Assembly (NCBI RefSeq): GCF_018275325.1
Contig: NZ_JAGVQR010000002.1
Span: 1-50,620, forward strand
Reading direction: 5' to 3'
Length of the DNA: 50,620 bases
Source of the DNA: Nocardioides palaemonis
GTDB taxonomy: Bacteria > Actinomycetota > Actinomycetes > Propionibacteriales > Nocardioidaceae
The notes below the pieces were generated by a model, which was not told where the DNA came from, searched no databases, and saw only the letters and a program-made list of their open reading frames with translations. Position numbers and translations under genes: made by a program. Position 1 is the stretch's first letter, and the number at the start of each line of letters is the position of its first letter. Positions 17,193 to 26,382 of the stretch are shown in pieces.

Positions 17193-20100
17193 TCAGCTGT
17201 GCCGGTCGAGCCCGATGTCGGGGTCGAGCTTCGCTGCTCGCCGGAGGTCGGGCGGTTGTGTATGCCCCTGCCCTGTGGCGAGCCGCTTGGCGCTACGCGC
17301 GGCATCTTGAGCTCGACGACGATCGAGCCGCTGTCTCGCTGAATAGGTTCTGCCTTCAGACAGATCGTCCGACGTGACGCCGTACCTGTCGCGATAGGCG
17401 GCGACGACCTCCACGTCGGAGAGCCATGTGGCGTAGTCCCCCTCGTCAGTTGGTGGCACCCCCATGGGTCGGATCCAATGTGCGTCCTCAGCGATCGCTT
17501 GAGATGTCAGGGCCGCAACCCGGAGTTCGATCAGGTTGTGTCGCTCGTTGATCGCGTTCCGATGTTCGCCAGTCATGGGACCGAGTGGTTCCGGGATGAG
17601 ACCGGCGATCAGCCGCGGATGGTCGTGGCATCGGCGCGGCGCGTAGGACGCCGTCTGCGTGACGCGGTACTCCAGGACCGCGGCTAGGTCGTCGGCGTCG
17701 TCGAGTGGGTGCTGAGCGACGATGCGAGGGAGGAGGACCTCGAGGTCGTGGTGGTGCGCTTCGGCTCGACGCAGGGCCGCCACGAGTGGCCCGAATGCGG
17801 CGGACTCGTTGAGGGCATCGAGTTGATCGTTGGTGAGTCCGGATCGCTGCAGGAGGTCGAGGAAGCGTCCGCGTTGTGCTTCTGCGGCGATGGTCTCCAG
17901 CTCTGCCGCGAGCCGGTCGACGCTGTTGTAGGTCTCGTGCTCGCGCGTGATCGTGTCGTGGGCCGACAACGACGCACCGGAGGTCGCGAGGACCGCCGCC
18001 AGGACCGACCTCGCGTCAGTCTCGCGCTCGTGCATCGAGTGTTCGTCGTCGGGCTCGTCGACGGTGACGTAGGCCCGGTTCGATTCGCGTCCCCTCGTCA
18101 TGGCCACGTAGAGGTTCTCGCGGGTGGTTGTGGTGGTGACGACGACGTGTGCGGTGTCGACGGTGACTCCTTGGGCGCGGTGCGCGGTCACGGCGTAGCC
18201 GAGGTCGAGGTGTTCGCGGACGTAGGGGCGTGGGAGTACGACGCAGCGGCCGTGTGACTCGGTGCTGGTGACGACGACGGATCCGTCGCGTCGCACACTG
18301 GTGACGCGCCACCGGTCTCCGTTGCGGACCCACCCGGTGCCTGGGGTTGTCAGTGTGCGGTCGTTGCGTCGGGTGATCACGAGGTCCCCGGCCGAGGCGC
18401 GGGTTCCGCCCCTCAGCTCCACCTCTCGACCATTGATCGGTCCCGGCCGCGGGCCGGTGAGGATCCGGTCGGCTCGTGCTCGTTCGTTGAGCGCATGTAC
18501 CGCGCCAGCCGAGTCAGTGACCATGACGCTGGAGAGGCCGGCGTCGCGGTCGGACCGCCATCCGGCGTAGGCGGCGTCGAGCATGGCGTCGGTGTGTCCC
18601 TCGCGGAGCCGGTCGTGCCGCTGGTAGGTGTCGATGACTTGCTGGTCCCCGGCCCTGAGCCCGAGAGATGCGTTCTTCTCCCATTCGTGGTTGAAGCGGT
18701 GCAGCTCCAGCAGCTGTGGGGTGTCGGGGCGTCTGCCCACCAGGAGCGCGAACGCTCCGCCGGCATCGACTGACTGCAGCTGGTGGGGGTCACCCACGAG
18801 CAGCACCTTCGCGCCGGCCTCGGTGGCGATGGCGGTGATCCGGTCCACCGTCGTCGTACTGGCCAGGGTCGCCTCGTCCACGATCACGAGCTGCCCTGCA
18901 TGCAGCGCCGTTCGGCCGCGGCCGTGCTCGTAGAGCCACTTCGCGGTGTTCTCACAAGGCACGCCCAGCTCGCCGGACAGTGCCTGCGCAGCGACCGCGG
19001 ACGGTGCGAGCCCGACCACACTCCTCCGCCCAAGTCGCTCGCTGCCGGCCATCCACGCGGATCGCAGCGCACACATCGTCGTCGTCTTACCGGCACCCGC
19101 CGGCCCGACGAGCAGGTCGACCTGGCGCGCCGACCGGGTGATCGCACGGACGGCTTCTCTCTGCTCGTCACTCAGATGCGGCTGCCGTCGGAGTTGTTGC
19201 TCGACCGTCTCCGACGGGAGGGTCACACCACTTGTGTCGTTCGCGCGAGCCAGGAGGCGCGCCTCGGCGTCGAGCACCATCCGCGACGAGTACCTCTCGC
19301 CGTGACGCTGACGGAAGACGCTGGTCCCGTCTGGTCGCCTGAACGTGGGCGGTGAAGCGGCGAGCTCGGGCGGGGTGAGGGTCAGGGACCTGCGCTCGGC
19401 CGCTTCGACGATGGCTTCGGTGACCGCGACCCGGTCGGCAGTCGTGGCGAACATGCGCCCTGTGGTCTGGGTGGCTGCCTCGGCGAGCAGGTTCCAGTGG
19501 CTCCAGGTCGATCGCCGCTCGGACACCGCCGCGACAACGCGTTCGCTGAGCTCGTCGATCGCTGCCGCTGGGATCGCTTCCGCAAGCAGGGACTCGCTGC
19601 CCTGGTCGACAAGGCCCGCAGACCAGGGCGTCGGGTCCTGTCCGAGGAGCCCGGCGGCGCGAGTGCGCCACTCGGTCGTGAGTTCTGCCAGTGACCGGAC
19701 CTCTTTCGGCGGTCGGGTGGCCAAGGTCGCTCGGGCGCGGATCTCCACGATGGTCCGGGCCGACGGATGGCGACCGTGCCGGGCGGCGTACTCGGCGATG
19801 AGCTCGTCCTTCTTCGCCTCGATCTGCCTGGTCCGTCCCGAGAACTCACGGATCAACTCATCCGGGACGCCCGCGAGTTCCCAACGCGGGTTCCGGTCCG
19901 ACCCGCGCTGACGCAGCTCCCACTCCAGACCTAAATCGCGACTCAGCCGATCGACTAGGAGTGCGTCGTAGTGAGCCGACAACCCCGTCCGTGCCGCGAA
20001 CACTGGCCGTCCGTCCAGGCTGCGCCACCCACCGTCCATCGCGGCACGGACCTTGTTCGCAATGACGACGTGGGTGTGAAGCTGCGGATCGTTCGACCGG

Positions 20101-20672
20101 GAGTCGAAGTGGTCAAACGCAGCAGCCGCCACACCAACCACGCCGACCTGCGCAACCGCCCCGTCTCGTTCCGCGAACCCGGCACGCGTCGCCGCAACCT
20201 CGCGCTCGAAGTACGCGAGGACGTCGCTGACGGCCGCATGGTGAGCCTCGACAATCCGCGCCTGCACGTCGGCATCAGCCACGCCCCACAGCACAGACAC
20301 CGACTTCGGGACGCTGAACGTCAGGTCATACCCAGCCACAGCACGCCGACCCCGACCATCAGGCCCCTCGGGGTCGGCGGCACCCTCGTAGACCGGGTAC
20401 GCCCGACCGAGCTGCACCCCCGTCACGGGGTCACGGCCCATCCCCACCAACAGACCGAGCTGCTCCTCCGTCACGACGGCGCCCGCCACGATCTGTCCAT
20501 CGCCAAACTCGCCGAGCCCCGATCCCAGCCATCGTCCTGGCGGAGTCCCCACGTCGGCGTAGTAGCGAGTCAACGGCGTCGACAGCACCCGATCACTGTC
20601 ACCAGCAGCCACGCTTTTGAGCAGGTACTTGTAGCCGCTGCCCGCCGACATCCGGCGCATCGAAACAGTCAC
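17193..20672 (-). CDS. MobF-family relaxase-helicase (TraA-like)
   Basis: Nicks the origin of transfer, stays bound to the cut strand and unwinds it during conjugation. 1,159 residues. The N-terminal relaxase domain has the tyrosine pair in LTRYYADVG (near 36) and the three-histidine site (FDHF and LHTHVV, about 190-205). The helicase half is of the TraI/RecD2 type: Walker A GPAGAGKTTT (about 528), Walker B VIVDEA, motif GDPHQLQSVDAGGAF and the late motif TAHRAQGVTVDTAH. The C-terminal about 250 residues are helical. ATGs at 20672, 20660 and 20651 are all possible; family members tend to begin close to SAGSGYKYL, favouring the last two. It is divergent from the Tad/T4SS operon. Confidence 0.92.
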   Translation of the reverse strand: MTVSMRRMSAGSGYKYLLKSVAAGDSDRVLSTPLTRYYADVGTPPGRWLGSGLGEFGDGQIVAGAVVTEEQLGLLVGMGRDPVTGVQLGRAYPVYEGAADPEGPDGRGRRAVAGYDLTFSVPKSVSVLWGVADADVQARIVEAHHAAVSDVLAYFEREVAATRAGFAERDGAVAQVGVVGVAAAAFDHFDSRSNDPQLHTHVVIANKVRAAMDGGWRSLDGRPVFAARTGLSAHYDALLVDRLSRDLGLEWELRQRGSDRNPRWELAGVPDELIREFSGRTRQIEAKKDELIAEYAARHGRHPSARTIVEIRARATLATRPPKEVRSLAELTTEWRTRAAGLLGQDPTPWSAGLVDQGSESLLAEAIPAAAIDELSERVVAAVSERRSTWSHWNLLAEAATQTTGRMFATTADRVAVTEAIVEAAERRSLTLTPPELAASPPTFRRPDGTSVFRQRHGERYSSRMVLDAEARLLARANDTSGVTLPSETVEQQLRRQPHLSDEQREAVRAITRSARQVDLLVGPAGAGKTTTMCALRSAWMAGSERLGRRSVVGLAPSAVAAQALSGELGVPCENTAKWLYEHGRGRTALHAGQLVIVDEATLASTTTVDRITAIATEAGAKVLLVGDPHQLQSVDAGGAFALLVGRRPDTPQLLELHRFNHEWEKNASLGLRAGDQQVIDTYQRHDRLREGHTDAMLDAAYAGWRSDRDAGLSSVMVTDSAGAVHALNERARADRILTGPRPGPINGREVELRGGTRASAGDLVITRRNDRTLTTPGTGWVRNGDRWRVTSVRRDGSVVVTSTESHGRCVVLPRPYVREHLDLGYAVTAHRAQGVTVDTAHVVVTTTTTRENLYVAMTRGRESNRAYVTVDEPDDEHSMHERETDARSVLAAVLATSGASLSAHDTITREHETYNSVDRLAAELETIAAEAQRGRFLDLLQRSGLTNDQLDALNESAAFGPLVAALRRAEAHHHDLEVLLPRIVAQHPLDDADDLAAVLEYRVTQTASYAPRRCHDHPRLIAGLIPEPLGPMTGEHRNAINERHNLIELRVAALTSQAIAEDAHWIRPMGVPPTDEGDYATWLSDVEVVAAYRDRYGVTSDDLSEGRTYSARQRLDRRRAQDAARSAKRLATGQGHTQPPDLRRAAKLDPDIGLDRHS

Positions 20673-20946
20673 GGCCAGACCAACCCCATAGATGTCAGGT
20701 AGCCCGCGTTATCCCCACCCCTCGATCTGCACAGCGTGTGAAGTCCGTGAATGCAGGTATCGAAGGTGGCGATGACGGCGTACCTGCTTGACGAGGCGGA
20801 TCGAGGGAGGGCTGATGAGCTGGCAGCTGGGCGTTGCGCGGATGAGCGTGAGGTGTCGTAATAGAAGGCGGATGTCGAACGGGAGGGTTCGGCGTTCGGT
20901 TTGGTCACTTGGCCCGCGGGGGTCCAGGACGGAACGGGTCTCGGGT
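20673..20946. other. Relaxase-lipoprotein intergenic region, possible oriT
   Basis: 274 bases without a convincing gene, just upstream of a divergent relaxase gene, the usual place for an origin of transfer. The hexamer CAGGTA occurs at 20696-20701 and 20754-20759 and inverted at 20781-20786. The last two form an inverted repeat with 7-base arms (GCAGGTA / TACCTGC, 20753-20787) and a 21-base spacer. No known nic sequence is recognised. The same region must hold promoters for the relaxase and for the lipoprotein operon. Confidence 0.35.
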
Positions 20947-21564
20947 ATGACGAACCAGCGGAGGGTCGCAGCGCTCGTTCTCGCCGCGCTCATCACGGCG
21001 GCGTTGGCCGCGTGCAGCAACGGTCCGGCCAGTACCGACGTCCCGTCGACGACTACGTCACCCGAGGAGCCATCGTCCTCGGCCCCGACCAGCGAGACCC
21101 CGACATCCGGTGCGGACGCGGCGGAGCAAGCCGCAGTTGAAGCCATGCATAAGTACTTCGCCGTGGTGGACGAGTTGCGTCAGGATCCGGCAGTTCCACT
21201 CGGCCGGCTCAAGGCCGTGGCGCTGGGTGGCCAACTCACGGCTCAACAGGTCTTCACACGGAATCAGCGCAAGGCGGGCAATCGCCAGGTGGGAGACACG
21301 AGGTTGCCTGAGGTCGTCGTCCAGCAGCTCAACACCGACGACTCAGCACCGGACGGCGCTGTGGCCCAGCTCGACGTCTGCTGGGACGTGAGCACAGTCG
21401 ACGTACTGGACCGCCACGGCAAGTCCATCGTGACTCCCGACCGATCCGAACGCGGCTGGACTCGCTACACCCTGACCAACCCAAGGGGCGAGGCTCCGTT
21501 CGACGACGGTTGGTTTGTCTCCAACGGCGAGGATCTGGAGAAGGCACCGTGCTCGGCTGCGTGA
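20947..21564 (+). CDS. Putative lipoprotein of the pilus/transfer operon
   Basis: 205 residues, with a lipoprotein signal ending in the lipobox LAAC (Cys22) and then a Ser/Thr/Pro/Glu-rich spacer (about 23-58). The folded C-terminal part (about 60-205) is of mixed alpha/beta character with no motif I recognise; it resembles the small NTF2-like domains of extracellular lipoproteins only in general build. ATG 20947 follows a weak GGGT-type ribosome site; the frame is open further upstream but lacks a signal there. It is the first gene of the plus-strand operon. The next start, GTG 21549, lies inside its 3' end. Lipidation may depend on pathways that include the lnt gene of this window. Confidence 0.8.
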   Translation: MTNQRRVAALVLAALITAALAACSNGPASTDVPSTTTSPEEPSSSAPTSETPTSGADAAEQAAVEAMHKYFAVVDELRQDPAVPLGRLKAVALGGQLTAQQVFTRNQRKAGNRQVGDTRLPEVVVQQLNTDDSAPDGAVAQLDVCWDVSTVDVLDRHGKSIVTPDRSERGWTRYTLTNPRGEAPFDDGWFVSNGEDLEKAPCSAA

Positions 21565-22502
21565 GGGCTGCTGTTGCCCTCGTTCTTAGCGTTGTCGTCC
21601 TTGCCCCCAGTCCCGCAATGGCCGACACGGAGTGTGGCCAGACAGACCAAAGCACCGGCGCCTGCTTGGTATGGGTCGAGGTGCCGGGTACCACCGGAAA
21701 TCCTGGAACCCCTGACGACAACGAGCCGGCGGACACCGGCTCCGGTCACGCCTGTTACTGGGATCCGGGCAAGCAAGGGCTCACTCAACCGCCGGCAGGG
21801 CCGGTCCCGTGTGAGTCGGACAGTGGCTACTGGTCCAACACGCTCAACTGTTACGTGAAGCTGATGGATCCGCAGCCGCCAGCCGGCGACACCGCATGGC
21901 AAGGACATGAACCTGGCGATGGTGCGGTCTACCTCTGCTACCAGCCACAGACGGGGATCGTGCTCTTCCGATGGTCGGCCGACCCGCCCGACCAGTCCGG
22001 GGCCGGTCCGACGCCGCGCGATGTCGCCCAACTGGCAATTGCGACGATGGACCTGAAGGCGGTTCGGATCGGGATCGCGCCGAAGGCGAGTGAGGACAGC
22101 ATCGGCATCGTCGGGATGCCGGTGTGGATGTGGGCCAGCCAACCGGACACCGAGACGGTGGGACCGGCGACCGCGACGGCGTCAACCGCGGGCATCACTG
22201 TGGTCGCAACGGCGACGCTCGCCAGGGTCACGTGGGACATGGGCGACGGTACGACGCCGGTGATCTGCCGTAAGCCCGGGACGCCGTATGAGTCGAGGTT
22301 CGGCAACCGGTCGTCGCCGGACTGCGGCCACACCTACATGACGTCGAGCGCCGGCGAGGAGGACGACAGGTTCACGGTGACGGCGACGTCAAGCTGGATC
22401 GTGTCGTGGGAGGGCGCAGGGCAGGTCGGGACGATCCGCCTCAACGGGCTGACGCGGACCACCCGAGTGGCGATCGGTGAGGCGCAGGTGCTCGTGCAGT
22501 AG
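21549..22502 (+). CDS. Secreted protein with a PKD-like domain, transfer/pilus operon
   Basis: 317 residues, signal peptide 1-26 (cleavage near AMA|DTEC). The mature part starts with a Cys-rich segment (eight cysteines in the first about 200 residues) and ends with an Ig/PKD-like beta domain with the WDMGDGT motif typical of PKD repeats (about 230-260). Similar secreted proteins precede Tad-like genes on actinobacterial elements, where their role is unknown. It could be an extracellular pilus or mating-pair adhesin; this is inference. GTG 21549 is chosen because GGAGAAGG lies 6 bases upstream and the signal begins there. The gene overlaps the lipoprotein gene by 16 bases. Confidence 0.75.
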   Translation: MLGCVRAAVALVLSVVVLAPSPAMADTECGQTDQSTGACLVWVEVPGTTGNPGTPDDNEPADTGSGHACYWDPGKQGLTQPPAGPVPCESDSGYWSNTLNCYVKLMDPQPPAGDTAWQGHEPGDGAVYLCYQPQTGIVLFRWSADPPDQSGAGPTPRDVAQLAIATMDLKAVRIGIAPKASEDSIGIVGMPVWMWASQPDTETVGPATATASTAGITVVATATLARVTWDMGDGTTPVICRKPGTPYESRFGNRSSPDCGHTYMTSSAGEEDDRFTVTATSSWIVSWEGAGQVGTIRLNGLTRTTRVAIGEAQVLVQ

Positions 22503-22531
22503 GCGGGCAAAGCAACGGGGAGGGCGACGAC

Positions 22532-23206
22532 ATGACGCACATGACCATGCGAGACGACCGGACGTCCGGCACGTCGCCGGCACCGGCCGCGCCGCCGTTG
22601 AGACCGCCGCCGCGGCTACGGCGCCGACCGGCGCTCATCGCCGGCGCCGTGGTGAGCATCTGCCTCGGCGCACTCCTGGCAGCGTGGGCGTGGAGCTCGA
22701 CCACCAACACCCAAGAGGTGCTGACCGCCCGCGCCACCATCCCACGCGGAGCCGTCATCACCAGCGACGACCTCGCCCGGGTGCGGATCAGCACAGACCC
22801 TGCGTTGGCGCCGCTGCCAGCGTCGGCGTACGACGACCTCCTCGGCCAGCACGCCGCCCTAGACATCGCAGAAGGCGGACTGCTCACCGCCGCATCGGTC
22901 ACGACCGAGCCCGTCCCTCCCGAAGGGATGTCGGTGGTCGGGGTGGCACTGACCCCTGCGCAATCTCCGAGCATGGAGCTGCGCAATGGCGACAGAGTCC
23001 GGGTCGTGGTGACTCCCGGCGAGGGCGGCGAGCCCTCGGCTGGTGCGCCCGTCTTCAGTGATGCCGAGGTGGTCGGGTCGAGGACCGATGACCTGACGGG
23101 CGACCTGCTCGTGGACCTGATGGTCCCGAGCTCGGAGGCGACCGTGCTGGCAACTCGCGTTTCGACGGCGAACGTGGCTCTGGTTCTGGACTCGGGGGCG
23201 CAGTGA
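22532..23206 (+). CDS. SAF-domain protein, CpaB/RcpC-like
   Basis: CpaB/RcpC proteins help assemble Tad pili in the cell envelope. 224 residues: a Pro/Arg-rich cytoplasmic N-terminus, one helix (about 35-55), then a SAF domain starting with the typical TARATIPRGAVITSDDLARV stretch and a C-terminal beta-rich part (GDRVRVVVTPG). In Gram-negative Tad systems this protein binds peptidoglycan near the outer-membrane secretin. No secretin is present here, as expected for a Gram-positive. The stop overlaps the next start (TGATG). Confidence 0.82.
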   Translation: MTHMTMRDDRTSGTSPAPAAPPLRPPPRLRRRPALIAGAVVSICLGALLAAWAWSSTTNTQEVLTARATIPRGAVITSDDLARVRISTDPALAPLPASAYDDLLGQHAALDIAEGGLLTAASVTTEPVPPEGMSVVGVALTPAQSPSMELRNGDRVRVVVTPGEGGEPSAGAPVFSDAEVVGSRTDDLTGDLLVDLMVPSSEATVLATRVSTANVALVLDSGAQ

Positions 23207-23964
23207 TGGCTGTCATCGCGCTCACCTCAGCGTCGGGTTCACCCGGTGTCACCACGACCGCAGTCGGGCTCGCGCTGTCGTGGCCACGACCCGTGCTGCT
23301 GGTCGAGGCCGACCCGACCGGATCCTCGGCGGTCCTGGCCGGCTACTTCCGCGGCACCCGGGAGTACGAGGCCGGGCTGGTGGAGCTCGCGCTCGCCCCG
23401 GTCGCCATCGCGGACGCACTGCGCGACGTCGTCACCCGTCTGAACGACGACCATGCGTGGTTCGTCGCAGGCACCCGCGCACCCTCGCAAGCGGGAAGCC
23501 TGACCCCGCTCTGGACTCCGTTGGCCGAGGCCCTGGCCGATCTGAACGATCAGGGGCAGGACGTCATCGTCGACGCCGGCCGTCTGGGGCTGGCCGGCAC
23601 CCCTGCCCCCCTACTCGAGACCGCCGATCTCACGCTCCTGCTGACCCGCTCCGACCTTCCAGCCCTTGCGAGCGCTCGCGCTTGGGCGACCAGCGCGAAC
23701 GGAAGCAGTGCCTGGAGGAACGGCGGAGCGATCCTGATCGGCGAGGGCAATCCGTACTCGCATCGCGAGGTAGCGAAGGTCCTCGACCTCCCCGTGATTG
23801 CCACCCTTCCGGACGCCCCCCGCGAAGCCGCTGTGTTCCATCGCGGATCCCCGCCCCCGCGCAACTTCGACGCCGGGCCACTCGCGCGCGGGCTGCGCGC
23901 AACTGCTGCGTCGGTCCAGGCCGCGGTAAGCCGAAGCCGTGCCGAGCTGGCGGGCCAGCCATGA
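23206..23964 (+). CDS. CpaE/TadZ-like P-loop protein with degenerate Walker A
   Basis: MinD/ParA-fold protein that places Tad machinery in the cell. 252 residues. It begins with the strand and loop of a ParA ATPase, but the loop reads SASGSPGVTTTAVG: both lysines of the KGGxGKTT motif are replaced, so ATP hydrolysis is doubtful. VLLVEADPTGS and DVIVDAGRL match the Walker A-prime and Walker B strands. The start is ATG 23206 (GTG 23203 also possible), and the stop overlaps the tadA ATG (ATGA). Position between the cpaB-like gene and tadA matches Tad clusters. Confidence 0.78.
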   Translation: MAVIALTSASGSPGVTTTAVGLALSWPRPVLLVEADPTGSSAVLAGYFRGTREYEAGLVELALAPVAIADALRDVVTRLNDDHAWFVAGTRAPSQAGSLTPLWTPLAEALADLNDQGQDVIVDAGRLGLAGTPAPLLETADLTLLLTRSDLPALASARAWATSANGSSAWRNGGAILIGEGNPYSHREVAKVLDLPVIATLPDAPREAAVFHRGSPPPRNFDAGPLARGLRATAASVQAAVSRSRAELAGQP

Positions 23965-25489
23965 CTAACGGCATCCACCACGAACTCCACCACGAGATCA
24001 CCCGGGACCTCGTGGACGTGGCGTCCCTACCCCTGTTCGCCCGGCTACCCGAGCCCACAGAGGTCACGTCGACGCACCTAGGGGAGACACCAGCCGTCGG
24101 CCCCAACAGCACCGATACCGGCGTGGACTGGTCGCTCGTCGCGGCGCTACGCGCCCAGGCGTCCGACCGCCTCAGCCAGTCGATCGCCGGCGAACGCGCC
24201 CGCCTCGACCGGATCGCGCAGGAGGAGCTCGGACGCTCCATCGTCCTCGATCTCGTCGAGTCTGCGATGGCGGAGGCGGTGAATGACGGGACCCCTGCCT
24301 GGTCGGCCGCGACGCAGACGTCTCTGGCGCATGCTGTCTTCAACTCGCTGTTCCGGCTGGGGCGGCTGCAACCCCTCGTCGACGATGACCAGGTCGAGAA
24401 CATCATCATCGCCGGGCACGACAACGTGCGACTGGAGCTCGTGGACGGATCGATCGTCCGCGGACCCCAGGTGGCCGACTCCGACGAGGAACTGATCGAC
24501 TTCCTGGTCTTCCTCGCATCCCGGAGCGAGGTTAACGCGCGCTCGTTCTCCGAAGCCCAACCCCGACTCCACCTCCGCCTCGACGGCGGAGCCCGACTGG
24601 CAGCGGCCGCATGGGTTACACCCCGCCCGTCGGTGGTCATCCGCCGCCACCGCCTCATGCAGGTCACCCTCGACGACCTCGTCAACCGAAATATGCTCAC
24701 CCCGCTCGCGGCCTCGTTCCTCCGCGCCGCGGTCAAGGCCCGCAAGTCCATCGTGGTGTCCGGCTGCCAGGGAGCCGGGAAGACCACCCTCGTCCGCGCA
24801 CTGTGCGCCGAGATCGATCCCTTGGAGGCCATCGGGACGTTCGAGACCGAGTACGAGCTCCACCTCCACCAGCTCGCCCACCACGAGATCGTCCACGCCT
24901 GGGAAGCACGGCCCGGCTCCGGTGAACGCGGCGCCGACGGCAAGCACGCCGGCGAGTTCACTCTCGACGAAGCCCTCACCGACTCGTTCCGCTTCAACCT
25001 CTCGCGCCAGATCGTGGGCGAGGTCCGCGGCCGCGAGTCTGGGCAATGATCAAGGCGATGGAGTCCGGCACCGGGTCCATCTCCACCACCCACGCATCCG
25101 ACGCCGTCGCGGCCATCCGCAAGCTCGTCACCTGCGCCATGGAAGCCGGCCCCCACATCACCCAGGGACTGGCCACCGGCAAGCTCGCCGCAACCCTCGA
25201 CCTGGTCGTCCACCTCGACCTCGACACCACCCGACCCACCACCAACCACCACCGGAGCAGTCACGGCACCCCCGGCCGAGGTGCAGTGCCGAGCCGAACG
25301 AGACGCGTTGCCGAGATCGTGGCGATCGACCCCGGTGAGCGAGAGACCGGCTACGCAACAACCCACGTCTTCGCCACCGGGCCCGACGGGACCGCCCGAC
25401 CCGGCGTGCTCCCCGACGCGTATCGGGACTTGGGCGGGTACGGGTTCGACCTGTCGGGTTACCTCGCCGAGCAGGGGGTCCTGTCGTGA
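23961..25489 (+). CDS. TadA/CpaF pilus-assembly ATPase (one frameshift)
   Basis: Hexameric motor ATPase of type IVc (Tad) pili. It shows the N-terminal helical domain, the strand GSIVRGPQVADSDEEL, Walker A GCQGAGKTTL (near residue 274), Walker B QIVGEVRGRE and the His box SGTGSISTTHA. The frame breaks at about 25037-25040 between REVRGRE and WAMIKAMES. Adding one G (GAG GTC TGG) restores a 509-residue protein of normal size. The C-terminus (about 430-509) carries extra residues beyond the usual family end. The start ATG 23961 and stop 25489 overlap their neighbours by 4 bases. Such ATPases also occur as VirB11 in conjugation, but the TadB/TadC neighbours favour the Tad assignment. Confidence 0.88.
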
Positions 25490-26382
25490 CCCCGGCCGGC
25501 GGCGTCCTCGTGCCCGCGGTCGCGGGGATGCTGGTCGTCGGCGGAGCGCTCGCCCTGGTGGCGGGCCTGCGCCGCGTACCTGACACCCGTGGCAGCCGCC
25601 GGCGTCGCGCCTCCCGAGTCGTGGTCCCCCGCCGCACCCGGGGTTTGGTCGGGCTCGGTCTGGTAGCGGGGGTGCTGGGCTGGCTAATCACCGGATGGGT
25701 TCTCGCGCTTGTCCTTGGCCCGCTGGCGGTGGTGGGGCTGCCGCTGCTGCTGACCCCGGCTGGGGCCAGTGAACGCATCGAACGACTTGAGGCGCTCGAG
25801 GAGTGGACCCGTTCCTTGGCGGGGGTGCTGACCGTCGGTGTCGGTCTCGAGCAGGCGCTCGTCGCGACACTGCGCTCGACACCCGCGCCGATCTCGGCTG
25901 AGGTCCACCGCCTCGTCGCCCGGCTGCGGGCACGGTGGGTCACCGAGGACGCGCTACGCGCGTTCGCGGACGAGCTCGACGACTCCACCGGCGACCTCGT
26001 GGTCGCGAACCTGCTCTTGGGGGCACGGCGTCGCGGCGCAGGTCTGGCGAGCGTCCTCAACGGTCTCGCCGAGTCGGTGTCGGCCGACGTGCGAGCCCGA
26101 CGCCAGATCGAGGCCGACCGCGCCAAGCCCCGCGCCACCGCGCGATGGGTGACCCTCATCAGCGCGTCCGCCCTGCTGATCCTCGCGGTGTCCGGTGACT
26201 ACGTCGAGCCCTACGGCACACCGGTAGGTCAGGTGGTCCTCACGCTCCTCCTCGCCGCATACGTCTCCACGTTGGTGTGGATGCGTCGCATGGCCCAAGG
26301 TCGCCCCCTCCCCCGCTTTCTCGACACCCAACAATCTCCCCAACTGGCGACCGGGCGAGCGAACATGCAGGTCACCCCGTGA
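25486..26382 (+). CDS. TadB-like type II secretion F-family membrane protein
   Basis: Inner-membrane platform protein of a Tad pilus. 298 residues from GTG 25486: two N-terminal helices (8-27 and about 55-85), a cytoplasmic helical domain with the T2SS-F pattern (LEEWTRSLAGVLTVGVGLEQAL ... GLASVLNGLAES), and two C-terminal helices (about 225-270). Overlaps tadA (GTGA) and tadC (GTGA), so the three genes are translationally coupled. Family knowledge: TadB and TadC together form the base that TadA turns. Confidence 0.87.
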   Translation: MTPAGGVLVPAVAGMLVVGGALALVAGLRRVPDTRGSRRRRASRVVVPRRTRGLVGLGLVAGVLGWLITGWVLALVLGPLAVVGLPLLLTPAGASERIERLEALEEWTRSLAGVLTVGVGLEQALVATLRSTPAPISAEVHRLVARLRARWVTEDALRAFADELDDSTGDLVVANLLLGARRRGAGLASVLNGLAESVSADVRARRQIEADRAKPRATARWVTLISASALLILAVSGDYVEPYGTPVGQVVLTLLLAAYVSTLVWMRRMAQGRPLPRFLDTQQSPQLATGRANMQVTP

